64,000 nt of DNA from Vallitalea pronyensis (GCF_018141445.1 NZ_CP058649.1:329001-393000), one strand, 5' to 3'. Shown: positions 43,432-53,014, counted from the first letter of the stretch. Numbers and translations: made by a program. The notes: generated from the letters alone by a model not told the origin.

Positions 43432-44322
43432 CTATCTTTTCTTATCTTGTCCAAATATCTTCTTCTTCAACCTAAGTCCCGTCGGTGTCGTCGCTATCCC
43501 CCCCTCAGAAGTCTCCCGAAGAGCCACCGGCAACATACGCCCAACTTTCCCCATAGCCACAACCACTTCATCAAAAGGAATAATACTCTTAATACCTGCA
43601 AGAGCCATCTCCGCCGCAATCATGGCATTAGAAGTCCCTATAGCATTTCGCTTAGCACAAGGTGCCTCAACAAGTCCTGCTACCGGATCACAAATTAACC
43701 CCATTAGATTCTTAAGGGCAATAGCCGACCCATGAAGGGCTTGTTTCGGTGTACCACCTAATATCTCAACAACTGCCGCCGCTGCCATAGCTGAAGCAGA
43801 ACCAACCTCTGCCTGACAACCACCCTCTGCACCAGAAAGAGATGCATTTTTACCAATGATACTACCTACAGCACCCGACGTAAATAAACCCTTTATCATA
43901 TCCTCTTCATCTAAATCAAACTTTTCTTTCACTGATAACAACACCGCAGGCAATACCCCGCAAGAGCCAGCCGTAGGACAAGCTACTATACGTCCCATGG
44001 ATACATTAACTTCCATGACACTCAACGCATAGCTTATGGCTTTTGACATGGTTTCTCCACATACCGACCTATGATTTTCATGGTATTTTTTTAACTTCTT
44101 AGCCTCTCCGCCAATCATGAATCCCTTAATGTTTCTTTCCTTTTCATCCAAACCTCTTTTAATGGATGTTGCCATAATATGAAAATGCTCCAACATCTTT
44201 TCTTTGATGTCATCTTGTTCTAAGGCGCTGTTAATACATTCATTTTTTAGCGCGATCTCATGTATGTGCATATCGTGCACTCGACATAACTCTAATAACT
44301 CTATGCCATTCTTATAATGCAT
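43432..44322 (-). CDS. sdaAA: L-serine ammonia-lyase, iron-sulfur dependent, alpha subunit
   Basis: A 296-residue subunit of the [4Fe-4S] L-serine dehydratase, which converts serine to pyruvate and ammonia. Cluster ligands lie in CPTAGSCGVLPAVL, GAEGGCQAEVGSA and GLICDPVAGLVEAPCAKRNA. GGTGAAAGGG precedes the ATG. It follows the beta subunit gene by 83 bp on the same strand, the usual two-subunit arrangement of Firmicutes. The C-terminal tail RLKKKIFGQDKK is short and basic. Confidence 0.95.
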   Translation of the reverse strand: MHYKNGIELLELCRVHDMHIHEIALKNECINSALEQDDIKEKMLEHFHIMATSIKRGLDEKERNIKGFMIGGEAKKLKKYHENHRSVCGETMSKAISYALSVMEVNVSMGRIVACPTAGSCGVLPAVLLSVKEKFDLDEEDMIKGLFTSGAVGSIIGKNASLSGAEGGCQAEVGSASAMAAAAVVEILGGTPKQALHGSAIALKNLMGLICDPVAGLVEAPCAKRNAIGTSNAMIAAEMALAGIKSIIPFDEVVVAMGKVGRMLPVALRETSEGGIATTPTGLRLKKKIFGQDKKR

Positions 44323-44405
44323 GCCCTTTCACCACTTTCTCATGTCTTTCAGAGACTATACCATCAAAAATACCATACATATATAGTCATCACATTCTTG
44401 TCTAT

Positions 44406-45077
44406 CTATAGAATTAATTTTTGAATAAGGGTCACATCCACCACATTATCCATTTTACTAATGTCCTCTAAAACATGCCTATCAATGTCTTCATCTGATT
44501 CTAACACCAATCTGGCATAATCCCCTTTAGCTTGCCGAAAGAGCTTCATAAAGGCTATATTCACCTTATTTTGAGCAAGTATGGATGTAATGGATGCCAT
44601 TACACCTGGTCGATCAACATGCTTGGTAATTAATGTGGTGTATTCACCATTGAAATCCACATCAAAATCATTAATCTTTGTGATGACCACTTTACCACCG
44701 CCTATGGAAGAACCCATAACGATCATCTCTCTACCCGTTCTACCAATCATATGAATCTTAACGGTATTGGGGTGCACTTCACCTAAGTCTTTCCCTGTAA
44801 ATGTATAGTGAATCCCCTTTTTTTCTATGATTTTATAAGCATTCTTTATACGTTCATCATCTGGCAAGAATCCCATAATACCTGCTAATAAAGCTTTATC
44901 TGTTCCATGACCACGATAAGTTTTAGCAAAAGAACCATGTAAAAAGAAAGTAACCTCTGTTACATCTTCCCCGAAAATTCCTCTAGCAATGTACCCAATT
45001 TTGGTAGCCCCCGCAGTGTGGGAACTGGATGGACCAATCATGACGGGTCCAATAATATCAAACACGCTATATTCCAT
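44406..45077 (-). CDS. sdaAB: L-serine ammonia-lyase, iron-sulfur dependent, beta subunit
   Basis: A 223-residue subunit. The start is placed at 45077, with AAGGAGAC five bases upstream; an upstream in-frame start adds 40 residues not found in the family. The N-terminal IIGPVMIGPSSSHTAGA is the conserved serine-binding loop; the C-terminus (about 145-220) is an ACT domain, TTLITKHVDRPGVMASITSILAQNKVNIAFMKL. First gene of the serine dehydratase pair. Confidence 0.95.
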   Translation of the reverse strand: MEYSVFDIIGPVMIGPSSSHTAGATKIGYIARGIFGEDVTEVTFFLHGSFAKTYRGHGTDKALLAGIMGFLPDDERIKNAYKIIEKKGIHYTFTGKDLGEVHPNTVKIHMIGRTGREMIVMGSSIGGGKVVITKINDFDVDFNGEYTTLITKHVDRPGVMASITSILAQNKVNIAFMKLFRQAKGDYARLVLESDEDIDRHVLEDISKMDNVVDVTLIQKLIL

Positions 45078-45361
45078 ATTATGTCTCCTTCGTTTCAACA
45101 TAAAAATAAGTTTTAAACTTATCTTTTTTAGCTTCACTGATGCTAGTCGCAACAGTCTTACTATACATCTCTTTTCCATGTTTTTCAATATAAGCACGAA
45201 GAACTTAATGTCGATACAGATTTATTATGAGCTTAATAAAGCATTATTAGTATTTTTCTATCATAAATAAAGTTCTCTTGTTGCATTTGCACCAATATGT
45301 ATATAGGTCTAAAGAACTAAGCTGACAAAAAAAGAATGTATTTACAAGATTATCCATTTTA

Positions 45362-45390
45362 TTGACACTTATTGCTATTTGTGTTATTCT
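45362..45390 (+). promoter_or_regulatory. Sigma-A promoter of the abrB-like gene
   Basis: TTGACA at 45362-45367, 17-bp spacer, TATTCT at 45385-45390, about 40 bases before the start codon. Confidence 0.8.
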
Positions 45391-45432
45391 TATATATGAT
45401 AATAGCTCAAAACGGTTTGAGGGGGAAATATT

Positions 45433-45699
45433 ATGAAGTCAACAGGAATTGTTAGAAAGCTTGATGAATTAGGTCGCATTACTTTGCCTATCGAGATTAG
45501 AAGAAATTTTGATATCAAAGAGAAAGACGCTCTTGAGATTTATGTCGACAATGAACAGATCATCCTAAAGAAATATCAACCAGCTGACATTTTTACCGGT
45601 AATATGGACGAGCTTATTGATTATTACGGTAAAAAGGTATCCAAGCAGTCAATTGTAGAAATGGCAAAAATAGCTGGTATTAGCACAAGCGACGAATAA
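45433..45699 (+). CDS. abrB: AbrB-family transition-state regulator
   Basis: An 88-residue DNA-binding protein. The N-terminal swapped-hairpin domain reads STGIVRKLDELGRITLPIEIRRNFDIKEKDALEIYVD, almost identical in pattern to AbrB and SpoVT. The remaining 35 residues form the short C-terminal multimerisation region. TTGAGGGGG precedes the ATG. In B. subtilis AbrB represses post-exponential genes and lies next to rsmI, as here, on the opposite strand. It probably controls entry into sporulation and surface or biofilm genes, perhaps including the SipW locus; that link is speculative. Confidence 0.92.
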   Translation: MKSTGIVRKLDELGRITLPIEIRRNFDIKEKDALEIYVDNEQIILKKYQPADIFTGNMDELIDYYGKKVSKQSIVEMAKIAGISTSDE

Positions 45700-45707
45700 T
45701 GTGATTT

Positions 45708-45746
45708 AAAAGGGTATCCACTACAGATGTAAAGGATACCCTTTTT
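45708..45746 (+). terminator. Intrinsic terminator after abrB
   Basis: AAAAGGGTATCC pairs with GGATACCCTTTTT around a 13-base loop. The symmetric A/T flanks allow use by the convergent rsmI gene too. Confidence 0.9.
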
Positions 45747-45789
45747 CTATTGGGTTTCTCCTGATACTATCTCAACTAACCAAATACCA

Positions 45790-46638
45790 TTACTCACTTG
45801 GTTCAATTAAATATTGGTAGATGGCTCGTTTTGTTGTGCCCCGGTCTTTTGCTACTTGCTTCATGGCTTCTTTTTTTGACATGTTTTCTTTCATATATTG
45901 ATTCATGTGTTCTTCGATGGTTATACTTTCCCATTGTTTAATCCTATCATCCCGTATGCTCTCCAGAGATTTACCTTCAACAATCAGTACATATTCCCCT
46001 CTTGGGTCTTCTTGGCTATATTTCTTAATGGCTTCGTCTAAAGTCATGGGAAGCACTTCTTCAAATTTTTTCGTTAATTCCCGTGTCATGCTTACCTGCC
46101 TGTTTCCAAGTGTATCTTTTATGCTAAGTAAGGTTTGCTTTAAGCGATGAGGCGCTTCATACAAGATAATGGTCCGATGTTCATCCTTTAGTTGTTCCAA
46201 CACCATCTTTCGCTCTTTTTTATCATGAGGCAAAAACCCTTCAAAAACAAATCGTCTGGTGGATAATCCTGATAATATTAAACCTGTAATGAGGGCTACT
46301 GGGCCTGGTATGGATGTGACAGGGATGTTATGATCATGGCATAACTTAACCAAATCTTCTCCTGGGTCTGAGATGCCTGGTGTTCCTGCATCGGTTACTA
46401 AAGCAATGCCATCACCTGCTAATAATTTTTCAATCAGTACCTGACCTTTTTCCATCTTATTGTGTTCATGATAACTGATAAGGGGTTTATTAATACCCAG
46501 ATGATTTAATAATTTTTTTGTATGCCTGGTATCTTCTGCTGCTATAAGGTCTGCTTCTTCCAGTATCCTCACAGCTCTATACGTTATATCTTCCAGGTTG
46601 CCAATGGGTGTTGCTACCAAATATAATATGCCCGTCAT
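45790..46638 (-). CDS. rsmI: 16S rRNA (cytidine1402-2'-O)-methyltransferase
   Basis: A 282-residue tetrapyrrole-methylase-fold enzyme. ILYLVATPIGNLEDIT, AAEDTRHTKKLL, ALVTDAGTPGISDPG and SIPGPVALITGLILSGL are characteristic RsmI motifs. It methylates the ribose of C1402 in the decoding centre. The ATG overlaps the TrmN6 stop (ATGA), so it is coupled to the upstream gene in the holB-ricT-trmN6-rsmI series. Confidence 0.96.
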   Translation of the reverse strand: MTGILYLVATPIGNLEDITYRAVRILEEADLIAAEDTRHTKKLLNHLGINKPLISYHEHNKMEKGQVLIEKLLAGDGIALVTDAGTPGISDPGEDLVKLCHDHNIPVTSIPGPVALITGLILSGLSTRRFVFEGFLPHDKKERKMVLEQLKDEHRTIILYEAPHRLKQTLLSIKDTLGNRQVSMTRELTKKFEEVLPMTLDEAIKKYSQEDPRGEYVLIVEGKSLESIRDDRIKQWESITIEEHMNQYMKENMSKKEAMKQVAKDRGTTKRAIYQYLIEPSE

Positions 46639-47408
46639 TGTACCACTCCCTTACTTACATCTGATGGGCGGGTTGCATACCCATAGATATTATAAATCTC
46701 ATCTGTATATTGTCCTACCTCTTCATACACAATGAGGGGCGGCTCCACTTTTAACAAAGGTTTACCATGTCGAACGGATTCAATGAGTATCATGTTAGGC
46801 TCTTTATGGACATAAGGATGCACGAATCGCATACGCTTAGGTTCACACTTATACTGTTTTAACAGCACCATGATCTCAGGCAGCCGATGGGGTCGATGAA
46901 CCATGTAGAACCTTCCCCCTACTTTTACAAGGGATGATGCTGTTTTAATCACATCTTCTAATGTGCATAATACTTCATGTCTTGCTATGGTTTTGGGCTG
47001 AAATCTATTTTTTAGCCCGCTTTGACCCTGCATATACGGTGGATTGGATGTAACCACATCAAAACTAGATAAAGGAAACAGACTGTCTGCTTCCTTTATA
47101 TCACCTTGAACAATGGATACTTTATCGTCTAGCCCATTCAGATGAACACTTCTTGTCGCCATCTCTACGCTATCTTCTTGTATCTCTAATCCAATAAAAT
47201 GTTTCCCTTTTGTCTTGGCTTCAAGCAAGATGGGTATAATACCAGTTCCTGTGCCCAGATCAAGTACATGTTCTCCCTCCTTAACCTGTGCAAATCCTGA
47301 TAATAAGACCGCATCCATACCAAAACAAAATGTCTTAGGGTTTTGTATGATTTTATATTTTCTTCTATGCAGGTCATCTATGCGTTCATTGGCTTTTAAC
47401 TCCATCAT
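46635..47408 (-). CDS. trmN6: tRNA1(Val) (adenine37-N6)-methyltransferase-like
   Basis: About 257 residues from the ATG at 47408, with GAAAGGT upstream; a TTG at 47423 is also possible. SAM-binding VLDLGTGTGIIPILL and the N6-adenine motif TSNPPYM are clear. The family modifies A37 of tRNA1Val in E. coli; the B. subtilis counterpart is YabB. It lies 22 bp after ricT. The B. subtilis gene yabA, normally between them, is absent. Confidence 0.88.
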   Translation of the reverse strand: MMELKANERIDDLHRRKYKIIQNPKTFCFGMDAVLLSGFAQVKEGEHVLDLGTGTGIIPILLEAKTKGKHFIGLEIQEDSVEMATRSVHLNGLDDKVSIVQGDIKEADSLFPLSSFDVVTSNPPYMQGQSGLKNRFQPKTIARHEVLCTLEDVIKTASSLVKVGGRFYMVHRPHRLPEIMVLLKQYKCEPKRMRFVHPYVHKEPNMILIESVRHGKPLLKVEPPLIVYEEVGQYTDEIYNIYGYATRPSDVSKGVVQ

Positions 47409-47429
47409 ATTAATACCTTTCAACTCAGC

Positions 47430-48353
47430 TTATTCCCGCTTCATTTTACCTTCTTTTTTCTCTAGATTAAGAAGTGTTTTTAGTTCTTCCTGATCTTCTT
47501 GAGATATATCTTCATTGTTTTTATGTTGTTGTTTACGACAACGTTTAAACTTCAATTCATTGGATTTGTATTGTAGAATCTCAGGATCACCATCTTCTTT
47601 ACGGGTAACAACTTTAACCATTTGGCGAAGAACGTTAACACTCAACACTTCTCCCTTAAAACCTTCTGGTGTAATAACCCGATCACCCACATTCGGTAAT
47701 GCTTTATTCAGATAATCATAGGTACCTTCCTCATATTTTAGGCAACACATCAGTCGTCCACATACCCCTGAGATTTTCGTTGGGTTAAGGGATAGATTCT
47801 GTTCTTTTGCCATCTTAATGGAAACCGGTTGGAATTCGCATAAATGGGTGTGGCAGCATAATGCTCGACCACAGATGCCAATACTACCAATCATTTTTGT
47901 TTCGTCTCTTACACCAATCTGCCTTAACTCAATACGGGTTTTAAAAATCGCTGCTAAGTCTTTTACCAACTCTCTAAAGTCGATGCGGCCATCTGCCGTA
48001 AAATAGAAAAGTACTTTATTATTATCAAATGTATATTCCACATCGATAAGCTTCATATCCAGTTCGTGTTTCTTGATTTTTTTGATACAGATACCAAATG
48101 CTTCTTTTTCTTTAGCACGATTTTTTGCTTCTTTGGCATCGTCTTCTTCGGTTGTGATCCGGATTACACTCTTTAGCGGTTGAATAACCTCATCTTCTGT
48201 GACCTCTTTCACACCGATAACAACTTCTCCATATTCGATTCCTCGAACAGTCTCTACAATGACATTTTGTCCTGCTTGGATATCTAAACCATTAGGATCA
48301 AAATAATAGATTTTCCCTGCCTTTCGGAATCTAACACCAATTACTTTTATCAT
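47430..48353 (-). CDS. ricT: PSP1 domain protein RicT (YaaT)
   Basis: A 307-residue protein with the PSP1 C-terminal domain. Cysteines cluster in CGRALCCHTHL and SGVCGRLMCCLKYE, typical of RicT, which with RicA and RicF binds iron-sulfur clusters and promotes RNA maturation and sporulation phosphorelay in B. subtilis. The last 40 residues are charged. The ATG overlaps the holB stop by one base; AAAGGAGAATT precedes it. Confidence 0.93.
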   Translation of the reverse strand: MIKVIGVRFRKAGKIYYFDPNGLDIQAGQNVIVETVRGIEYGEVVIGVKEVTEDEVIQPLKSVIRITTEEDDAKEAKNRAKEKEAFGICIKKIKKHELDMKLIDVEYTFDNNKVLFYFTADGRIDFRELVKDLAAIFKTRIELRQIGVRDETKMIGSIGICGRALCCHTHLCEFQPVSIKMAKEQNLSLNPTKISGVCGRLMCCLKYEEGTYDYLNKALPNVGDRVITPEGFKGEVLSVNVLRQMVKVVTRKEDGDPEILQYKSNELKFKRCRKQQHKNNEDISQEDQEELKTLLNLEKKEGKMKRE

Positions 48354-49345
48354 TATGAATTCTCCTTTGTTTGTAATAACATCATTTCTATCACTAATCT
48401 ATAATTAGAATTATATCGTAATAAATCCTTAGCGTTATGTATGTTCTGAGTCATCACGCTTATTTCATTATACGATAAAACCTGTGCTTGTTTCAACAGG
48501 GTTTTGTATTTATCACCATTAATCAGTAAATCATCTGTTTGTAACTTCTTAACCAATAGTAAATCCCGAAACCAAGTCATCATTAAATCCAGAAAATCAT
48601 TAATCTGATCCTTAAAGGCATCGAATCGTTCACTTAATACCATCAACCCATAATCATCACTATGAATCATCTCATTGACAATATCAATCATCTGGTCACG
48701 CATGTCCAAAAAAGCCTTAGAAGTTATGAGTGCCATCCCTTTACCCATGTTCCCTTGTGAAAATGATGCCACTAATCTTGCTTGCTCATGGGTGACATCA
48801 TGGGCTTGTAACAAATGAGCCATCATCTTATCATCTGATACAGGTTTTAATTTTAGCACCACACATCGGGATAGTATCGTAGGTAAAAATCGATTGACAT
48901 TACGGGATAAGAGTAATATCACCGCATAGGGTGGTGGTTCCTCAATGGTTTTTAATAAGGCATTCTGGGCCTGTTCCGTCATGGTATCTGCTTCATCAAT
49001 GATATAGACCTTATAGGGATAGTGATAAGGTTTTATATGTATATCCCCATTAATCTGCTCTCGAATATCACCCACACCAATACCTGTTTTTTTGGATGGC
49101 TTCACATACACTGTATCTGGATGATTCAAGGTATCAAAAGTCTTACAGGACACACAATCATTACAAGGGGTTATCCCCTTTTTCTCACATTGAATGGTCT
49201 TGGCAAAGGTATTGGCTAATAACTTCTTACCCATTCCCTTCTCCCCATCGATAATATAAGCATGGGATATCTTACCTGTCCCAATAGCGCTCTGTACATG
49301 CTCCTTTATGTTATCTTGTCCTATAATTTCCTCAAATGTATACAT
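48353..49345 (-). CDS. holB: DNA polymerase III delta' subunit
   Basis: A 330-residue clamp-loader subunit. Walker A-like GEKGMGKKLL, a zinc-binding cysteine set (CEKKGITPCNDCVSC), and IDEADTMTEQAQNALLKTIEEPP followed by LLLSRNVNRFLPTILSRC (SRC motif) are all present. It works with tau/gamma and delta to load the sliding clamp. AAAGG lies upstream. First gene of the holB-ricT-trmN6-rsmI unit. Confidence 0.94.
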   Translation of the reverse strand: MYTFEEIIGQDNIKEHVQSAIGTGKISHAYIIDGEKGMGKKLLANTFAKTIQCEKKGITPCNDCVSCKTFDTLNHPDTVYVKPSKKTGIGVGDIREQINGDIHIKPYHYPYKVYIIDEADTMTEQAQNALLKTIEEPPPYAVILLLSRNVNRFLPTILSRCVVLKLKPVSDDKMMAHLLQAHDVTHEQARLVASFSQGNMGKGMALITSKAFLDMRDQMIDIVNEMIHSDDYGLMVLSERFDAFKDQINDFLDLMMTWFRDLLLVKKLQTDDLLINGDKYKTLLKQAQVLSYNEISVMTQNIHNAKDLLRYNSNYRLVIEMMLLQTKENS

Positions 49346-49949
49346 CTTATCTATAACCTTTCTGGTCCTTATCTATTCATACAAATCATACATTCATGAT
49401 ACTGCATCTTATCTATAGCTTCTTCTCATCTTCCTTATTCATATTTTATTATATTTTTTATGATTAATCTATATAAAATTTCATTATCCATCATGAGGCC
49501 TTAGCTTTTATTTCTCCGCCAACTAGTTACTCATACTATAAACATAACTAATAGTATACACATAACCGTTATCAATTAAAAAACTTATCCACATTTTCTT
49601 TAAAAGTTATACACTTATATACCTTTTTCTTTCTAATAATAGAACAAAGCGACTACGTCGTGTCTTGCGAAGCAAGTTGTTGCATTAGGAAAGTTTCCTT
49701 GACACATATGAAAACGCTTCTATTTCATATGCTAAATTTAGAGGACTTTCCTATAAGAATAACAAAAACCATATGATATGTCATCACAACCTTGCAGTAT
49801 TGCTTCTATCCATCGCTCTGTGCAACAAAACAATTTCTTATCATAAATAGAAGCAATAAATCCAGCGAGTCCGTTTAACATACCATATGGTTTATCTTTT
49901 AAAATACCCTATGAAAATGAAAATACCTTTACGTACGAACGATTTTATT
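49346..49949. other. 604-bp intergenic region with interspersed repeat copy B
   Basis: No gene is seen. It contains the repeat at 49642-49765 and, after it, an inverted pair CCATATGATATGT near 49769 with ACATACCATATGG near 49879 that may serve as a terminator for yaaR or processing signal. The first 290 bp are AT-rich and without recognised features; the holB promoter is presumably here. Confidence 0.6.
49642..49765. repeat. Interspersed repeat, copy B
   Basis: About 124 bp matching copy A at 20820-20945 through its full length; central 20-base block AAACGCTTCTATTTCATATG is identical. Outer TTAGGAAAGT and ACTTTCCTATAA are inverted, as are CTTGC and GCAAG on the left. No coding capacity. Confidence 0.8.
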
Positions 49950-50387
49950 TTAAGTGATAATATCTAATAACAATCCTCGAATCTCATCCACATGCCCTAA
50001 AATCTTCAGATTATTTTTCTCATCTTGTATTAATGCTTGGGCTAACTCATCAACGTGTTTATCCACCCGTTTAACAATACCATAAACCCGGTGTCTACCT
50101 CGTCGGTCTAAGAAATTTTCTCTTGAAAACTTATGGGAATGGGTGACCACTTCGTTCACAAATTCCTTAATTAATTCCCGGTATTTTTTTAAATCTTTTA
50201 CATCCATGTGTTTGGCGATTTTCTGACCTTGGTCCGTAATATCACCAATCATCATTTTCAGCCTATCTTGAAGGGATGCTTCATCAATTTTACTTAACAA
50301 AGTAAACTTAAATGCTTCATGATCCTTCTGTTCTGTTCGGGTAACCTCACTGATCTTTTCAGGACTACTTACCGACCGTATCTTCAT
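49950..50387 (-). CDS. yaaR: YaaR family protein (DUF327)
   Basis: About 145 residues from the ATG at 50387, with GGGGGAG five bases upstream; the ATG 18 bases earlier overlaps that site. The central ITDQGQKIAKHMDVKDLKKYRELIKEFVNEVV and following HKFSRE stretch match the DUF327/YaaR family, an alpha-helical protein of unknown function always found near darA and tmk. It lies 37 bp after darA on the same strand. Confidence 0.88.
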   Translation of the reverse strand: MKIRSVSSPEKISEVTRTEQKDHEAFKFTLLSKIDEASLQDRLKMMIGDITDQGQKIAKHMDVKDLKKYRELIKEFVNEVVTHSHKFSRENFLDRRGRHRVYGIVKRVDKHVDELAQALIQDEKNNLKILGHVDEIRGLLLDIIT

Positions 50388-50424
50388 AAATGCTCCCCCA
50401 TTCATGTATTGTAAACCTTATTCA

Positions 50425-50754
50425 TTATATCTTGAGATATTGATCCACATCCAGTACAAAAACTGTTGCACCACCTACTGTTACTTCAATAGGATAAGGT
50501 AAATAGCCGTCTGGCATACCTGCAACAGGTGGGTTTAGTAAAGACATCTGCTTATTTGTTTTACACTCTTTTTTAATAATATCCAGCACTTCATCGAGTT
50601 TTTCTTTTTCTGTTCCAACAAAGATGGTTGTATTTCCTGTTTTAAGAAAACCTCCTGTACTGGCTAATTTGGTAGCCATAAAGCCTGCCTTATTTAATCT
50701 TTCCGTTAACCTATGTGAGTCTTCATCGTGAATAACAGCTATAACAAGTTTCAT
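50425..50754 (-). CDS. darA: Cyclic-di-AMP receptor DarA (PstA)
   Basis: A 109-residue PII-like signal protein. KLVIAVIHDEDSHRLTERLNKAGFMATKLASTGGFLKTGNTTIFVG is the ligand-binding N-terminal half; the B-loop is short as in DarA/PstA. It binds c-di-AMP in Firmicutes; its downstream partner is not known. GGGAGCGTGATA precedes the ATG. Position between tmk and yaaR matches B. subtilis yaaQ. Confidence 0.93.
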   Translation of the reverse strand: MKLVIAVIHDEDSHRLTERLNKAGFMATKLASTGGFLKTGNTTIFVGTEKEKLDEVLDIIKKECKTNKQMSLLNPPVAGMPDGYLPYPIEVTVGGATVFVLDVDQYLKI

Positions 50755-50958
50755 ATTATCACGCTCCCATTAAAATTAATTATATTAATAGTATATGCTT
50801 TTACCGATAATATCGCTTTCTGAAGCATTGGTATCTCTTAGTAAACAAATGACAGAAGTATTCCTTTACTATGGAGCACCATATACTTGTTAGCTATTAG
50901 TATATGTATATTATCGGATAAAAATCGATTTTTATTTATGGCTATCTTTCAAGTTATC

Positions 50959-51591
50959 TTATGTGTTATTTACATTCAGCTTTTTCTCAATAACATTCAC
51001 CACTTCTTCATGGATTAATTCCACTGGCAATAACCCATCAATAGCATATATACGTTCTGGATGTTTCTGGGCTAACTTTTTATACCCTTGACTTACTTTT
51101 TTATGAAATTCAAATTTTTGAAGTTCAAGACGGTCTAATTCCTGCTGGTCTTTCTTACGTTTAAGACCTTCTTCTGCGTCAATATCCAATAAGATGGTGA
51201 GATCAGGTTGTAATCCCCCTGTAGCATAACGATTAATTTCTTCAATATCATCCATACCTAAGCCTCTAGCATAACCTTGATAGATAACCGATGAATCAAC
51301 AAAACGATCACAGATAACCACTTTTCCTTGGCTGAGTAATGGCTTAATAAATTGTTCCACATGTTGTGCCCGACTAGCGGCATATAGTAGCGCTTCTGTT
51401 GTATCTGACATCTCCATATAGTCTTTATTTAATACGATATGACGAATAGCTTCGCTAATCACTGTGCCTCCTGGTTCTCTGGTCAAAACAACTTCATACT
51501 GCTTGTCTTCTAGATAACGTCGTAACCTCTCAATTTGCGTTGACTTTCCAGATCCATCTGCGCCTTCTATGGTAATAAATAGTCCTTTCAT
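50959..51591 (-). CDS. tmk: Thymidylate kinase
   Basis: About 210 residues from the ATG at 51591, with GAGGTG four bases upstream. The P-loop is EGADGSGKSTQ, followed by REPGGTVISEAIR (substrate loop) and CDRFVDSSVIYQGYARGLG. It phosphorylates dTMP to dTDP. It starts one base after the stop of the upstream decarboxylase-like gene, so the two are coupled. Confidence 0.96.
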   Translation of the reverse strand: MKGLFITIEGADGSGKSTQIERLRRYLEDKQYEVVLTREPGGTVISEAIRHIVLNKDYMEMSDTTEALLYAASRAQHVEQFIKPLLSQGKVVICDRFVDSSVIYQGYARGLGMDDIEEINRYATGGLQPDLTILLDIDAEEGLKRKKDQQELDRLELQKFEFHKKVSQGYKKLAQKHPERIYAIDGLLPVELIHEEVVNVIEKKLNVNNT

Positions 51592-51592
51592 A

Positions 51593-53014
51593 TTACACCT
51601 CGTCAATGATTTGAATGGTTTGGCATGTATTATCAGCCATCCCCATTATGTCTAAGTCCCTATATTGTTCAACAATCCGTATGATACCTTCACTGATACG
51701 TTCTCCAGGTACAATAAGGGGAATACCTGGTGGAAAAGGTATGATAAACTCACCAATGACCTTACCAACAGATTCAATGAAAGATACCCGTCGTTTTTGC
51801 ATTGTGTAGGCATCCCATGGCATGTATACTTGTTGAATATCTTCTATTATATCATAATGTTCATGGGTATTTCTAGTTTTCTTCAACCCTTTATCAATTT
51901 CTATTAATGCATGAGCAAAAGCCATTAAAGAGGCTTCATCATCGCATATAGATGTCATAGCAACGATATGATTTTTATCTGCTAACTCCACTTGTATGTT
52001 GTATTGCTCTCTTAAAAGATGATTGAGTTCTATACCTGTCTTATTTGCCACTGTACAATCAATAACAAGTTTGGATAGGTCCATATGATGAATATGGTGA
52101 ACACCTATGACGTCCTGATTCACTAATTGAAGACAGTTAAGCTCTGAAACTAATTTTTCTCGGCATGTTTTTAAGTCCTTAACGTATTTTTCAAATAACA
52201 CATCCCCTTGACGATCCAGAAGGTCCCTACAGCTGTCTAAACCATTCATCAGCATGTAAGAGGGGCTGCTGCTCTGAAATAAGGCTAAAGCCTCTTGTAA
52301 ACGTGATAGATTAATCCTATCTGAGCCAACGTGGAGCATGGCACTCTGTGTATACGCAGGTAGTGTTTTATGGGTGCTTTGAACAACAATATCTGCACCG
52401 TATGCTAATACTGATGCAGGAAAATCATCATGAAATGAAAAGTGAGCACCATGAGCTTCATCCACCATCAATAGTTTTCCATGCTCATGTACTAGCTTAG
52501 CGATTGTTTTCACATCGGAAACCAACCCTTCATAATTAGGACTTGTAATAACCACCATTTTTGCTGATGGATTATCCTTAAGTAATTGTTCCAGTTGTTG
52601 AGGGTCTAAACCTGCTGCTAATCCATTCTCTGGTATCATACGAGGATAAATATAGATAGGGGTTAGCCGGCATAATAAAGTCGCATTATAAACCGATTTA
52701 TGAGCATTTCTAGCCATGATGATCTTATCACCTTGACAACATACAGCCCATATAGCGGATAATATACCGCTTGTACTACCACCCACTAAAAAAAATGTAC
52801 GTTTCGCACCAAATGTCTTTGCAGCTTTTTCTTGGGCTTCTAATAAAATACCATGAGGATGGTGAAGATTATCTGTGCCTTCTACTTCTGTTACATCAAT
52901 AGCGGCATCTTCACTTAAGTGGGTACATCGACCTAATTTGTGACCTGGCATATGCATGGGGTAAATGTTTTTTTTATAAAGATACAATTGTTCGTACAAC
53001 GTTGGTCTATCCAT
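51593..53014 (-). CDS. Orn/Lys/Arg decarboxylase-family PLP enzyme (YaaO-like)
   Basis: A 473-residue fold-type I PLP enzyme. MPGHKLGR opens the domain, VDEAHGAHF binds the cofactor and STHKTLPAYTQSAMLHV contains the Schiff-base lysine. The C-terminal domain has PPGIPLIVPGE. The length matches the short YaaO-type decarboxylases, without the receiver-like wing of inducible enzymes. The B. subtilis yaaO gene is also directly before tmk. The amino-acid substrate (arginine, lysine or other) is uncertain. Confidence 0.88.
   Translation of the reverse strand: MDRPTLYEQLYLYKKNIYPMHMPGHKLGRCTHLSEDAAIDVTEVEGTDNLHHPHGILLEAQEKAAKTFGAKRTFFLVGGSTSGILSAIWAVCCQGDKIIMARNAHKSVYNATLLCRLTPIYIYPRMIPENGLAAGLDPQQLEQLLKDNPSAKMVVITSPNYEGLVSDVKTIAKLVHEHGKLLMVDEAHGAHFSFHDDFPASVLAYGADIVVQSTHKTLPAYTQSAMLHVGSDRINLSRLQEALALFQSSSPSYMLMNGLDSCRDLLDRQGDVLFEKYVKDLKTCREKLVSELNCLQLVNQDVIGVHHIHHMDLSKLVIDCTVANKTGIELNHLLREQYNIQVELADKNHIVAMTSICDDEASLMAFAHALIEIDKGLKKTRNTHEHYDIIEDIQQVYMPWDAYTMQKRRVSFIESVGKVIGEFIIPFPPGIPLIVPGERISEGIIRIVEQYRDLDIMGMADNTCQTIQIIDEV

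Noticed and set aside
45078-45197. 40-residue N-terminal extension of the serine dehydratase beta subunit
   Set aside because: AAGGAGAC precedes the internal ATG and the family begins at that point.
45078-45361. T-box or other riboswitch upstream of sdaAB
   Set aside because: No T-box sequence, specifier stem or antiterminator pattern was seen.
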